From Pantanalinema rosaneae (GTDB lineage Bacteria; Cyanobacteriota; Cyanobacteriia; Leptolyngbyales; Leptolyngbyaceae), in the NCBI RefSeq assembly GCF_050753385.1, contig NZ_JBLZFZ010000020.1, positions 45,063 to 109,062 of the forward strand: a DNA stretch of 64,000 nucleotides, given 5' to 3'. The position numbers and the translations under genes were made by a program. The notes under the pieces are model-generated. The model was not told the origin of the DNA, made no database searches, and saw nothing but the letters and a program-made list of their open reading frames with translations. Positions 7,881-17,145 of this stretch are shown here, piece by piece. How positions within the stretch are numbered: position 1 is the stretch's first letter; every line of letters begins with the position of its first letter.

Positions 7881-10532
7881 ATGCAGCCCACAGACCCGAA
7901 TAAGTTTACTGATAAAGCCTGGGAAGCCGTTGTCCAGTCGCAGGATGTTGCTCGTCGGTTTGTGCATCAGCAGCTAGAAGTCGAACACCTGATTATCGCG
8001 TTGTTAGAGCAACAGGATGGTTTGACAGCAAAGGTGTTGACGCGGGCTGGGGTCGATGTCCCACGGATCTCGCAACAAATTGAAGATTTTGCCAAACGGC
8101 AACCCAAAGTCCCCAATAGTGATCAGCTATATTTAGGACGTAATTTGGATGTCCTGCTCGATCGCGCCGATAAAGCGAGGCAAACCTGGCAGGATGAATT
8201 CATTTCCGTCGAACATTTTTTGATGGGATTTGTCTCTGATCCCCGACTAGGCTTGCGATTGTTGCGGACATTCAACATCGATCCCGATCGCTTGGAAGCC
8301 GTAATTCGGGAGGTGCGGGGCAGTCAGAAAGTCACCGATCAGAATCCGGAGTCCCGCTATGGAGCGTTAGAGAAGTATGGACGGGATCTGACTGAAGCCG
8401 CGAGATCGGGCAAAATTGACCCGGTAATTGGGCGGGATGAAGAAATCCGGCGGGTGGTGCAGGTACTTTCACGTCGGACGAAGAATAATCCCGTGTTGAT
8501 TGGGGAGCCGGGAGTCGGGAAAACGGCGATCGCGGAAGGACTGGCTCAACGGATTGTCAATGGCGATGTACCGGAATCCCTAAAGAATCGGTTGTTGATT
8601 GCCCTGGATATGGGGTCGCTGATTGCTGGAGCCAAATATCGCGGCGACTTTGAAGATCGGCTGCGATCGGTTCTCAAGGAAGTGATTAACTCCGATGGTC
8701 AGATTGTCCTGTTCATTGATGAGTTGCATACTGTGATCGGTACCGGATCCACCCAGGGGGCAATGGATGCCGGAAACTTGCTGAAACCGATGCTGGCGCG
8801 GGGTGAACTCCGTTGCATTGGCGCTACGACCCTGGATGAATATCGCAAATATATCGAGAAGGATGCCGCTCTCGAACGGCGCTTCCAGCAGGTGTATGTT
8901 GATCAGCCCAGTGTGGAAGACACGATCTCGATTCTGCGGGGGCTGAAGGAACGCTACGAAGTCCATCATGGGGTGAAGATTACTGACTCCGCACTGGTGG
9001 CTGCTGCCATGCTGTCCGATCGCTACATTTCCGATCGCTTCCTGCCCGATAAGGCGATCGATCTGGTGGATGAAGCCGCCGCCAAGTTAAAGATGGAAAT
9101 CACCTCGAAGCCGACGGAACTGGAAGTGATCGATCGGCGGGTGATGCAACTGGAGATGGAAAAACTGTCGCTCAAGGGTGAAGATACCTTAGCTTTTGCC
9201 GCCAATCGGGGTTCCAAAGATCGGCTCGATCGCATCGAACAGGAAATTGCCGACCTATCGAAGCGGCAGACCGAACTGGATTCCCAGTGGCAGGGCGAAA
9301 AGCAACTGCTGGAGCAAATCAAAAGCCTGAAGGAAGAAGAAGATAAACTGCGGGTGCAGATTGAACAGGCGGAACGAGCCTATGACCTGAATACGGCGGC
9401 TCAACTCAAGTACGGACGCTTAGAAGCGGTGCAGCGCGATCGGGAAGAGAAGGAAGCTGAATTATTGGAACTGCAATCCCGAGGGTCTGCCTTGCTGCGG
9501 GAACAGGTGACGGAATCCGATATTGCCGAAATCGTAGCGCGATGGACGGGCATTCCCGTGAATCGGTTGCTGGAGTCGGAACGGCAAAAGCTATTGAACC
9601 TGGAAAAACACCTGCATCAACGGGTGATCGGTCAATCGGAAGCGGTGGAAGCGGTAGCGGCAGCCATTCGACGGGCAAGGGCTGGCATGAAGGATTTAGC
9701 CCGACCGATCGGTTCCTTCCTGTTTATGGGACCTACGGGAGTCGGCAAAACCGAACTGGCACGAGCACTGGCACAATTCCTATTTGACTCCGATGATGCC
9801 CTGGTACGGATTGATATGTCCGAATATATGGAGAAGCATTCCGTCGCCCGATTGGTGGGTGCGCCTCCGGGGTATGTCGGCTATGAGGAAGGGGGACAAC
9901 TATCGGAAGCCGTCCGGCGACATCCCTACTCGGTAGTGCTATTTGATGAAGTGGAAAAAGCCCATCCCGATGTGTTCAATATTCTGCTGCAAGTGCTGGA
10001 TGACGGACGGATTACCGATTCCCAGGGTCGCACCGTGGACTTCCGTAATACGGTGATTGTCATGACCAGTAACATCGGGAGCGATCACATCCTGGATGTG
10101 TCTGGGGACGATTCCCGCTACGAGGAAATGCGATCGCGGGTGATGGATGCCCTGCGGAAACACTTCCGTCCGGAGTTTCTCAATCGCGTGGATGACTTGA
10201 TTTTGTTCCATACCCTTGATCGCGGCGAACTCAGTCAAATCGTCGGACTGCAAATCAAGCGGATTCAAGCCATGCTGGCAGACCAGAAGATCCAATTGGA
10301 GATTACTCAGACTGCCAAGGATCATATTGCTGATGCCGGGTACGATCCGGTTTATGGTGCCCGTCCCCTGAAACGTGCCATTCAACGCCAGTTACAAAAT
10401 CCGATCGCCACCAAGATTTTGGAGAATGCTTTTGCAGAAGGCGACACGATCATGATTGATGTGGTAGATGGCAAATTAGAGTTCACCAAGAAAGCTGCCG
10501 TTGCTGTGAGTAACCAGCCTGCCTTAGCGTGA
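7881..10532 (+). CDS. clpB: ATP-dependent disaggregase ClpB
   Basis: The 883-residue Hsp100 chaperone rescues aggregated proteins with DnaK. Domains in order are two Clp-N repeats (about 1-150), the first AAA+ module with Walker A GEPGVGKT at 208-215 and Walker B VLFIDELH, and the ClpB middle coiled coil at about 410-525. The second AAA+ module follows, with Walker A GPTGVGKT at 617-624 and VLFDEVEKAH, and the C-terminal small domain. The length is standard. Cyanobacteria often have two ClpB copies; the sequence alone does not tell me whether this is the heat-inducible or the constitutive form. No CIRCE-like operator was seen upstream. Confidence 0.96.
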   Translation: MQPTDPNKFTDKAWEAVVQSQDVARRFVHQQLEVEHLIIALLEQQDGLTAKVLTRAGVDVPRISQQIEDFAKRQPKVPNSDQLYLGRNLDVLLDRADKARQTWQDEFISVEHFLMGFVSDPRLGLRLLRTFNIDPDRLEAVIREVRGSQKVTDQNPESRYGALEKYGRDLTEAARSGKIDPVIGRDEEIRRVVQVLSRRTKNNPVLIGEPGVGKTAIAEGLAQRIVNGDVPESLKNRLLIALDMGSLIAGAKYRGDFEDRLRSVLKEVINSDGQIVLFIDELHTVIGTGSTQGAMDAGNLLKPMLARGELRCIGATTLDEYRKYIEKDAALERRFQQVYVDQPSVEDTISILRGLKERYEVHHGVKITDSALVAAAMLSDRYISDRFLPDKAIDLVDEAAAKLKMEITSKPTELEVIDRRVMQLEMEKLSLKGEDTLAFAANRGSKDRLDRIEQEIADLSKRQTELDSQWQGEKQLLEQIKSLKEEEDKLRVQIEQAERAYDLNTAAQLKYGRLEAVQRDREEKEAELLELQSRGSALLREQVTESDIAEIVARWTGIPVNRLLESERQKLLNLEKHLHQRVIGQSEAVEAVAAAIRRARAGMKDLARPIGSFLFMGPTGVGKTELARALAQFLFDSDDALVRIDMSEYMEKHSVARLVGAPPGYVGYEEGGQLSEAVRRHPYSVVLFDEVEKAHPDVFNILLQVLDDGRITDSQGRTVDFRNTVIVMTSNIGSDHILDVSGDDSRYEEMRSRVMDALRKHFRPEFLNRVDDLILFHTLDRGELSQIVGLQIKRIQAMLADQKIQLEITQTAKDHIADAGYDPVYGARPLKRAIQRQLQNPIATKILENAFAEGDTIMIDVVDGKLEFTKKAAVAVSNQPALA

Positions 10533-10645
10533 GCTGGGTTAACGGTTTACCGCAACAAATCCGGCAACTTTATCGTCAGAAGTAGTACGATCGGGGACGC
10601 TAGGATGGGTTGGCAAATCCTGTGATCCCCCTACCTCTCTTAAAA

Positions 10646-10813
10646 AGCTACCGTGTCCGCAGAAGGTATCTGTTTAAAAGTTGACACTGTCTAGCCCCCT
10701 AAATCCCCTAATACTGGGGGACTTTGAGGTTCTAATTCCCCCCAGAATTGGGGGGTAGGGGGCTAAATGCAGGAACTTGAGGTCTGTTCAGGAAATGTGT
10801 GTACACGGTAGCT
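10646..10813. repeat. Nested palindromic intergenic repeat (MITE-like remnant)
   Basis: Outer arms AGCTACCGTGT (10646-10656) and ACACGGTAGCT (10803-10813) enclose inner arms TAGCCCCCTA (10692-10701) and TAGGGGGCTA (10756-10765), with further C-rich and G-rich runs between them. TACCGTGTACACAC (complement of 10797-10810) recurs with one mismatch at 30437-30450, so part of it is dispersed in the genome. No transposase is encoded. The remainder of 10533-10973 has no gene. Confidence 0.65.
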
Positions 10814-10816
10814 AAA

Positions 10817-10850
10817 AAAGAGGGAACCAAGCAGTTCAAAGTCCCTCTTT
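10817..10850. terminator. Hairpin with A and T flanks, possible bidirectional terminator
   Basis: AAAGAGGGA (10817-10825) pairs perfectly with TCCCTCTTT (10842-10850). It is preceded by an A run and followed by CTTTATT. It could end clpB transcription, although it lies about 285 bases after the stop. Confidence 0.5.
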
Positions 10851-10973
10851 CTTTATTAAGGGGGATTTAGGGGGGATCAACACAGGCAAAGCAACGAAAC
10901 ACTGCCTAGCACTTACTTGCCTCAAATAGGATAGGTAGAGTAGCAAAATCACCATGCAAAGGAGTTACTGCCG

Positions 10974-11570
10974 TTGATCCTCGTTATCGATAACTACGAC
11001 AGCTTTACCTATAATCTGGTGCAATATCTGGGCGAGTTGGGCGCTGAATTCCCGATCGCGGCGGAGGTGCAGGTCTACCGCAATGATCAGATTTCGTTAG
11101 ACCAAATTCGGCAGTTGCGCCCGGATGGGATCGTGATTTCCCCCGGCCCCGGTCGTCCCGAAGATGCCGGAGTGTCACCGCAGATTATTCAAGAATTGGG
11201 CCCCGAGTTTCCCTTGTTAGGTGTATGCCTGGGACATCAAGGCATCGGTTTAGTATTTGGGGGCAAGGTGGTCGCGGCTCCGGTGCTAATGCATGGCAAA
11301 GTCTCTCCAGTCCATCACACCAATACGGGGGTTTTCCAGGGGTTAGAGAATCCGTTGACAGCAACCCGGTATCATAGTTTGGTGATTGAGCGGGAAAGCC
11401 TGCCAGATGTGTTGGAAGTCACGGCATGGGTAGACGATGGCACGATCATGGGAGTCCGGCATCGCCACTATCCCCATGTTCAAGGAGTCCAGTTTCATCC
11501 CGAAAGTGTGCTAACCATGTCTGGTAAACAGCTATTGCGGAACTTTCTAGCCTCGATCGGCAATCAGTGA
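10974..11570 (+). CDS. trpG: Anthranilate synthase component II (glutamine amidotransferase)
   Basis: The 198-residue class I amidotransferase supplies ammonia to TrpE for anthranilate synthesis. The catalytic triad is visible: Cys85 in GVCLGHQ, His175 and Glu177 in QFHPES; the oxyanion segment SPGPGRPEDAG is at about 56-66. The start is a TTG at 10974 with GGAG at 10961-10964; the upstream ATG at 10954 is out of frame. In bacteria the same subunit can also serve 4-amino-4-deoxychorismate synthesis (PabA). No trpE is adjacent. Confidence 0.92.
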   Translation: MILVIDNYDSFTYNLVQYLGELGAEFPIAAEVQVYRNDQISLDQIRQLRPDGIVISPGPGRPEDAGVSPQIIQELGPEFPLLGVCLGHQGIGLVFGGKVVAAPVLMHGKVSPVHHTNTGVFQGLENPLTATRYHSLVIERESLPDVLEVTAWVDDGTIMGVRHRHYPHVQGVQFHPESVLTMSGKQLLRNFLASIGNQ

Positions 11571-11653
11571 GTAGGGAACAATCAACAGGTGGGGGATTTG
11601 TGAGCAACGGCTCTGCCCTCCCTGATAACTGGCAATCATGTGGTGAGGAGATT

Positions 11654-12430
11654 ATGAAACGGCGGCAATTCGTGCGATATGCAGGGGCAGGGGCACTGAG
11701 TACCTTAGGATTAGGGTTAACTTCTGGACTGTTCCCGTCTCAGGCACAAACGGGCGGTTTATCCGTTCAGTGGTTGGGACATACCTGTTTCCTATTTAGT
11801 GGCGGTGGCAAGCGGATTTTAGTCAATCCGTTTCGATCGCTGGGTTGCACAGCAGGCTATCGTCCTCCCACAGTGGCGGCTGATTTGGTGATGATTAGTA
11901 GCCAGTTGCTCGATGAGGGGGCAGTAGAAATTCTACCTGGCAATCCCCGCTTGCTCTACGAACCGGGAGTATATCAACTCAGTGGCACTCAAATTGAAGG
12001 AATTCGGACGGATCACGATCTAGTGGGTGGCAGACGCTTTGGGATCAATGTGGTCTGGAAATGGCAACAGGGCGGGATCAATATTCTGCACATGGGCGGT
12101 GCCGCTGCGCCGATCACGGTAGAACAGCGAATTCTCATGGGTCGTCCCGATCTGTTATTGATTCCGGTAGGGGGTGGACCCAAAGCCTACAATCCCCAAG
12201 CGGCAAGACAGGCGATCGAGGTTCTGCAACCCAAAGTGATCGTCCCCACCCAATACCTGACCCAAGCCGCCAACAACGATCGTGCCCGGTGCGATCTGGT
12301 GGCAGTGGATGAGTTTCTCTCCGTCATGGGTGGCACTCCCGTCCGGCGAGTCGGTGACTCCATTAGTCTCAGCCCCCGAGATTTACCAGCCAATGGCATG
12401 GTAATTAATGTCATGAGCTATCGGTTTTAG
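11654..12430 (+). CDS. Tat-exported metallo-beta-lactamase-fold protein with degraded metal motifs
   Basis: The 258-residue protein starts with a twin-arginine signal (MKRRQFVRYAGAGAL) and is probably exported. The fold resembles UlaG-like hydrolases, with WLGHTCF near the start of the mature part. The HxHxDH site expected after ADLV reads ISSQLLDEG, the downstream HLGD-like site reads HMGGAA, and the late His position reads PTQY. Zinc hydrolase activity is therefore doubtful. A GTG at 11567 would extend the frame, but ATG 11654 with GAGGAG at 11645-11650 begins the Tat signal and is preferred. It follows trpG closely. Confidence 0.8.
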   Translation: MKRRQFVRYAGAGALSTLGLGLTSGLFPSQAQTGGLSVQWLGHTCFLFSGGGKRILVNPFRSLGCTAGYRPPTVAADLVMISSQLLDEGAVEILPGNPRLLYEPGVYQLSGTQIEGIRTDHDLVGGRRFGINVVWKWQQGGINILHMGGAAAPITVEQRILMGRPDLLLIPVGGGPKAYNPQAARQAIEVLQPKVIVPTQYLTQAANNDRARCDLVAVDEFLSVMGGTPVRRVGDSISLSPRDLPANGMVINVMSYRF

Positions 12431-12548
12431 CCAGGTAGCGGTAACTTCTGCCTGCTGGCTGCATAGTTCCCGCCACTGGAAAGACCGCTTTTTTCGTGTG
12501 AGCCAGTTAACATGACTGGTAAGGTTAGCGGGCAGTAAGCGGGTAGAT

Positions 12549-14162
12549 ATGATGCAGGCAGAATTAGAACCTTCTCCAGAGGTGGGCGAACAGTTTCAGC
12601 AGCTTAAGGATCAGTTACGCGATCGCTGGCAATCGGTAGAACGGTACGACACCAGCAGCGATGCGGATATTGTGGTCGTGCCGTCTTTAAGTTTGGATCA
12701 ACGGGAACTCCTGAAAATTGAAGGGTTTCATCATTACGAAGAACGACTACTGTTTTCGTTGATTCGGTTGCGGAATCCGCGCACTCGGCTGGTTTACATT
12801 ACCTCCCAGCCGTTACATCCCAGTGTGGTGGACTACTACCTGCAATTGTTGCCTGGGATTCCGTTTTCCCATGCCCGCGATCGGCTGTTATTGCTATCGA
12901 CCTACGATTCTTCTTTAAAGCCTCTGAGCCAAAAAATTCTGGAGCGTCCCCGGTTAATTGAACGGATTCGGCAAGCCGTTCGGCACGATCGTTCCTATCT
13001 CAGTTGCTACAACTCCACTCCGGCGGAGCGCCAGTTAGCGATCGAACTAGGCATTCCCCTGTTTGCGCTTGATCCAGATTTACTCCAATGGGGCACTAAA
13101 AGCGGCAGTCGGCAGATTTTTGCAGAAGCCAGTATTCCCCATCCCGATGGCAGTGAACTAGTTTGGAACGCCGCCGACTTAGCCACTGCTGCCGCCGAAC
13201 TCTGGGAGCGTCAGCCCTACTTAAAACGCATGGTCGTCAAGCTGAACGAAGGCTTTTCGGGCGAAGGCAATGCCCTGTTAGATTTGCGACCGTTACAGGA
13301 ATATGCTCCCGGTTCAGCCACTCACCCGGAACGCGTCGCTGCCCTACAAGAAAATTTTGTCCACCTCAAGTTTGAGGCAAAGGGAGAAACCTGGTCAAAC
13401 TTTGGCAGTCGCATTCCCGAACTAGGCGCGATCGTGGAAGCCTTTATTGAAGGAGCCGTCAAACGATCGCCGAGTGTACAGGCTCGCATTTTGCCAACGG
13501 GGGAAGTGGAAATTCTGTCTACCCACGATCAGATCCTGGGAGGTCCCAGTGGTCAGGTTTATTTGGGTTGTCAGTTTCCGGCAGACGAGTCCTATCGGTT
13601 GCGGTTACAGGAATTAGGCTTACGGATTGGCAAAAATCTAGCCGACAAGGGGGCGATCGAGCGCTACAGTGTGGACTTTATTGCTGTGCATCAACCGGAT
13701 GGCGTGGGGAGTCGGGAGTGGGATATTCAGGCGATCGAAATTAACCTGCGGAAAGGGGGGACAACGCATCCGTTTATGACCCTGCGCTTCCTGACCAATG
13801 GACGGTATGACCTCTCTAGTGGCTTGTTCTACAGCCAACAGGGGCGGGCAAAATACTACATTGCTACCGATAACTTGCAGAAAGAGCGCTACCGGGGACT
13901 GCTGCCGAATGACTTGATGGATATCATTGCCCAAAACCAACTGCACTTTGATACCAGCACCGAAACCGGAACCGTCTTTCACCTTATGGGTTGCCTCTCG
14001 GAATTTGGCAAATTGGGGTTAACCAGTATTGGCAATTCCCCCCAGCAAGCGGAAGACATCTACAGCCGCCTGGTCAAAGCCCTGGATGAGGAAACTCGCC
14101 CCCTGTCCGATGACGATCCCAGCGCCAGTCGGTGTATGCCCATGAGTTGGAGTCGAGCTTAG
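12549..14162 (+). CDS. ATP-grasp ligase related to peptide ligase PGM1
   Basis: The 537-residue protein resembles the PGM1-related ligases named after the pheganomycin peptide ligase. An N-terminal pre-ATP-grasp region (about 40-200, with YDTSSDADIVVVPS) is followed by an ATP-grasp core with KRMVVKLNEGFSGEGNALLD and AIEINLRKGGTTHPF, the metal and nucleotide-binding signatures. The expected reaction is ATP-dependent joining of a carboxylate to an amine; the substrates are unknown. Its stop overlaps that of the convergent NACHT gene by four bases (14159-14162). Confidence 0.82.
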   Translation: MMQAELEPSPEVGEQFQQLKDQLRDRWQSVERYDTSSDADIVVVPSLSLDQRELLKIEGFHHYEERLLFSLIRLRNPRTRLVYITSQPLHPSVVDYYLQLLPGIPFSHARDRLLLLSTYDSSLKPLSQKILERPRLIERIRQAVRHDRSYLSCYNSTPAERQLAIELGIPLFALDPDLLQWGTKSGSRQIFAEASIPHPDGSELVWNAADLATAAAELWERQPYLKRMVVKLNEGFSGEGNALLDLRPLQEYAPGSATHPERVAALQENFVHLKFEAKGETWSNFGSRIPELGAIVEAFIEGAVKRSPSVQARILPTGEVEILSTHDQILGGPSGQVYLGCQFPADESYRLRLQELGLRIGKNLADKGAIERYSVDFIAVHQPDGVGSREWDIQAIEINLRKGGTTHPFMTLRFLTNGRYDLSSGLFYSQQGRAKYYIATDNLQKERYRGLLPNDLMDIIAQNQLHFDTSTETGTVFHLMGCLSEFGKLGLTSIGNSPQQAEDIYSRLVKALDEETRPLSDDDPSASRCMPMSWSRA

Positions 14163-16285
14163 TCAGCAGGCTCATACACCCGTAACATCCGGTCTTCGAT
14201 CGCGCCCCACGTTTGGGGTGAAACTCGGACTGCCGCCTGTTTACACCGCACCATTAACCAATTGGCATAGAGATAATGTTCTAAATGCTGTAATTCCGTG
14301 TCCGATAAACTGATCCAACTCGGATTCAGCCGCAGTGCCGTAAACCAGGTATGCACGATCCGAGCATGAAAATCCTGATGGGCATGATCCGGTTGGCGAA
14401 TATCCGGGGCTTTGGCTTTCAGCGCTTCCAGCCGCGCAATCAACACATTAAAGTTGACATCATTAAACACCTGAAGTTTCTCTAATTGCTCTACAAACGT
14501 TTGGGTCATGGCGCGGGCAAACGCTCGGGGGGGAGCCGCCGCTCGGGCAGGAGTGTGCGTCAGTGTATGGGTGAACTCCGGCACACGGGCATGGGTGAGG
14601 GTACGCGCCAGATCCAGAGTTCGTGCCAGACCGGGATTGAGGGCATGGGCAAGATGCAACGCCCGATCGCGGATCAGTGCCAGAAATAGCGCCGTCGTGC
14701 GTTTAGCACAGGGATGTAACGCACCGGGAGAATTGCAGGTGATCTCATGCGCCCATTCCAGCAACGCCTCTAGCTTGGGCGTATTGATGTAGGTGCGAGT
14801 CTGGGCTTCCATTGCCAGCAGTAGGCGATCGGTTCCCCCTCGCATCAAGCCCGCCACTAACAAAAACACCTCCTGCCAGCGTTCATTGGTTAAATGCTGT
14901 TTGACCAGATCCTCAATTAAATAATGGTCATCAATATAGTAAGCGGTTAAATATTCCTGCAATGTGAGATGAGAGAATGAGTAAACATCCTCGGCTCGTT
15001 CCACCAGAATCCCCTGCTGAATCGCGATCGCATTTAACACTGCTTCCCCGTTTAAATGTTTGGGCGCATTCAGATTATTGGTGAGAAAATCCCGAATTTG
15101 ATCGACAATCTCTCGCTGTGAAAAAAACAAGCGATCGGCTTCAAAGCCCACATAGGCAATTTCGGATAAGAGAATTTCTTCTAACTCGGTATTCATGCCG
15201 TCATAGATTTGCTCTCGCATGATCCGTTTTTCGGCGGCCCATTCTTCCAGTAACACCCGCAAGGCTTTACGGTACAAACTACTGCGATTGGTAGGAAAGT
15301 TTTGCGATCGGTCATAGACCAAACACAGCAAGGTAAGTAACAACGGAGTATGGGCTAACTCCTTTGCCGCTAAATTCTCCGGTTTCTGGAGCAACGACCA
15401 ACACCGCTGGGCTGTCCCCACAGCTAAATCAGCGTCTGAACTAAACCAATTCCGAATGAATTGCTGAATTTGTGGCTGATCAAAATCTGCCATGGCTACA
15501 TCGGTAAACCGACGAAAATTATGCCGATAAGCTGCCACCCGACAGGAGGCAATAAAGCGATTTTGATCGTATTGATCAACAAAATTCTGAATCTGATGAA
15601 TGGCTTCATCCGTATTTTTCATCGGCACTTCATCTAAGCCATCTAACAGAATCAGTAACTTACCCTGTTCCAATAACTTCGCGGTTGTATCCTCCGGATG
15701 GGGCAGGTTGCAAATGCGAAATTCCTGGGCGATCGCCGCTTCAATGTTGATTTCCTTCGTAAAATTTTTTAATTCAATTAAGACAGGAATACACTCATGG
15801 TCGTAACCGCCATCCGCTCCTTTCAAGGCTTCTAGCCCAATCTTGCGAATAAACGTCGATTTCCCGGCTCCCGGCCCCCCTAACACCATCAAAAATTGCT
15901 TCTCATTCGCCACCCGTAAGCCATCCCGCCGAGTGGCATTTTTCGGTTGAAATCCGCGTTTGCCAGTTTGGCGATAGGCTTGTTCTAACCGTTCGATCGA
16001 GTCAAACCAACTAATTCCCGATCGATCCAAAAATTGCACTGTCGTATAAATCGACTCTAGAGCAACCGGCTCTCGCATCCCCAATACTTTCAAGATCCCA
16101 TGTCGCCCTGTAAAATTCTGCACATATTGTTCAGCCGCTTCTTTAATCAGCTTTTCGGTACGTTCATCCAGGGTTTTTCCCATCCAACTAAACATGCGAC
16201 CACTGCCATCACACAATACCTTCGTGACGATCGTGGCAAGAGCCATGCTGGCAGCTTGAATCAAAATCCGTTCAAATCCGGTCAT
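14159..16285 (-). CDS. NACHT-domain STAND NTPase
   Basis: The 708-residue protein has an N-terminal helical region (1-110), then a NACHT module with Walker A GGPGAGKST at 136-144, Walker B LLILLDGLDEV at 210-220 and an ASCR sensor-type motif. FSHLTLQEYLTAYY marks the end of the ATPase region. A stretch around residues 555-610 is a degenerate Ala/Leu/Thr/His/Arg repeat (for example LARTLDLARTLTHAR), followed by a helical C-terminal domain. Bacterial NACHT proteins are NLR-like signal-transducing NTPases, several with antiphage activity. No separate effector gene is adjacent, and the trigger is unknown. Confidence 0.88.
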   Translation of the reverse strand: MTGFERILIQAASMALATIVTKVLCDGSGRMFSWMGKTLDERTEKLIKEAAEQYVQNFTGRHGILKVLGMREPVALESIYTTVQFLDRSGISWFDSIERLEQAYRQTGKRGFQPKNATRRDGLRVANEKQFLMVLGGPGAGKSTFIRKIGLEALKGADGGYDHECIPVLIELKNFTKEINIEAAIAQEFRICNLPHPEDTTAKLLEQGKLLILLDGLDEVPMKNTDEAIHQIQNFVDQYDQNRFIASCRVAAYRHNFRRFTDVAMADFDQPQIQQFIRNWFSSDADLAVGTAQRCWSLLQKPENLAAKELAHTPLLLTLLCLVYDRSQNFPTNRSSLYRKALRVLLEEWAAEKRIMREQIYDGMNTELEEILLSEIAYVGFEADRLFFSQREIVDQIRDFLTNNLNAPKHLNGEAVLNAIAIQQGILVERAEDVYSFSHLTLQEYLTAYYIDDHYLIEDLVKQHLTNERWQEVFLLVAGLMRGGTDRLLLAMEAQTRTYINTPKLEALLEWAHEITCNSPGALHPCAKRTTALFLALIRDRALHLAHALNPGLARTLDLARTLTHARVPEFTHTLTHTPARAAAPPRAFARAMTQTFVEQLEKLQVFNDVNFNVLIARLEALKAKAPDIRQPDHAHQDFHARIVHTWFTALRLNPSWISLSDTELQHLEHYLYANWLMVRCKQAAVRVSPQTWGAIEDRMLRVYEPAD

Positions 16286-16479
16286 GGGTGGTTATCTGGT
16301 TTGGGTGGGCGATGAGCAATCGGGCATCGAAGCTGGACTAACGACGAAATTTTTCCATAGTGTTCCCCGCTACTCTGTATGTTTAGAATGCCAGGAAAAT
16401 GCTGTCCCTTTTCGATCAACTTTAATCCTGCCATAGGGATCGACTACCCTAAGGGGAGTAACATTGACGGGGAATTTTT

Positions 16480-17061
16480 ATGAGCTATACGCCCAAAATT
16501 CTGGCATTTGCAGGCAGCACTCGCACAGCCTCTTACAACAAAAAATTAGTCAAAATTGCGGCGGATGGCGCGAAGAATGCTGGTGCAGAGGTGACATTTA
16601 TTGATTTGCGTGACTTCCCAATGCCCCTATTTGACGAAGACTTAGAAGCCAACCAGGGTACACCTGCCCCCGCCCGACAATTCAAGGAGTTGCTATTAGC
16701 CCACGATGGTTTATTAATTGCCTCTCCCGAATATAATAGTTCGCTGACGGCTGTGCTGAAGAACGCGATCGATTGGGCATCCCGTCCGGCAGCCAACGAA
16801 CCGCCCTTAGCCTGTTTCGCCAATAAAGTAGCGGCAATTATGAGTACGTCCCCTGGAGCCTTAGGCGGCTTACGGGGATTAGTCCATCTACGATCGATTT
16901 TGGGCAATATCAAAGTGATTGTGTTACCGGATCAAATTGCCGTTGGCAAAGCCCAGGATGTGTTTAATCCCGATGGCAGTTTGAAGGACGCTGACCAGCA
17001 AGCGGCGATCGAAAAATTAGGCGCTAATGTCGCTCATGTGATTGCCAAGTTGAACGCCTAA
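16480..17061 (+). CDS. NADPH-dependent FMN reductase family protein
   Basis: The 193-residue flavodoxin-like oxidoreductase shows the FMN phosphate loop AGSTRTASYNKKL at about 11-23 and the SPEYNSSLTAVLKNAIDW motif at about 80-97 characteristic of the NQO/ChrR-like FMN reductase family. Such enzymes reduce quinones, azo compounds or chromate with NAD(P)H in the cytoplasm. The physiological substrate is not evident. It stands alone between the divergent NACHT gene and the convergent lptF. Confidence 0.9.
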   Translation: MSYTPKILAFAGSTRTASYNKKLVKIAADGAKNAGAEVTFIDLRDFPMPLFDEDLEANQGTPAPARQFKELLLAHDGLLIASPEYNSSLTAVLKNAIDWASRPAANEPPLACFANKVAAIMSTSPGALGGLRGLVHLRSILGNIKVIVLPDQIAVGKAQDVFNPDGSLKDADQQAAIEKLGANVAHVIAKLNA

Positions 17062-17082
17062 ACTCAGCATCTGACTGCCTCG

Positions 17083-17108
17083 AAAAAATAGGGGCGGTCC
17101 GCCCCTAT
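17083..17108 (-). terminator. Strong hairpin terminator between convergent genes
   Basis: ATAGGGGCGG and CCGCCCCTAT pair perfectly around a single base (17088-17108). Read leftward the hairpin is followed by six T residues (complement of 17083-17088), so it fits termination of the leftward lptF; it may also stop the rightward FMN reductase transcript. Confidence 0.85.
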
Positions 17109-17145
17109 TGATGCTCAATTCGGTTTGTTGCTCAATCTTCGCCAG

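Noticed and set aside
14508..14792. Rightward frame opposite the NACHT repeat belt
   Set aside because: Its Ala/Arg/Gly-rich content is a shadow of the Ala/Thr/His/Arg repeats on the coding strand.
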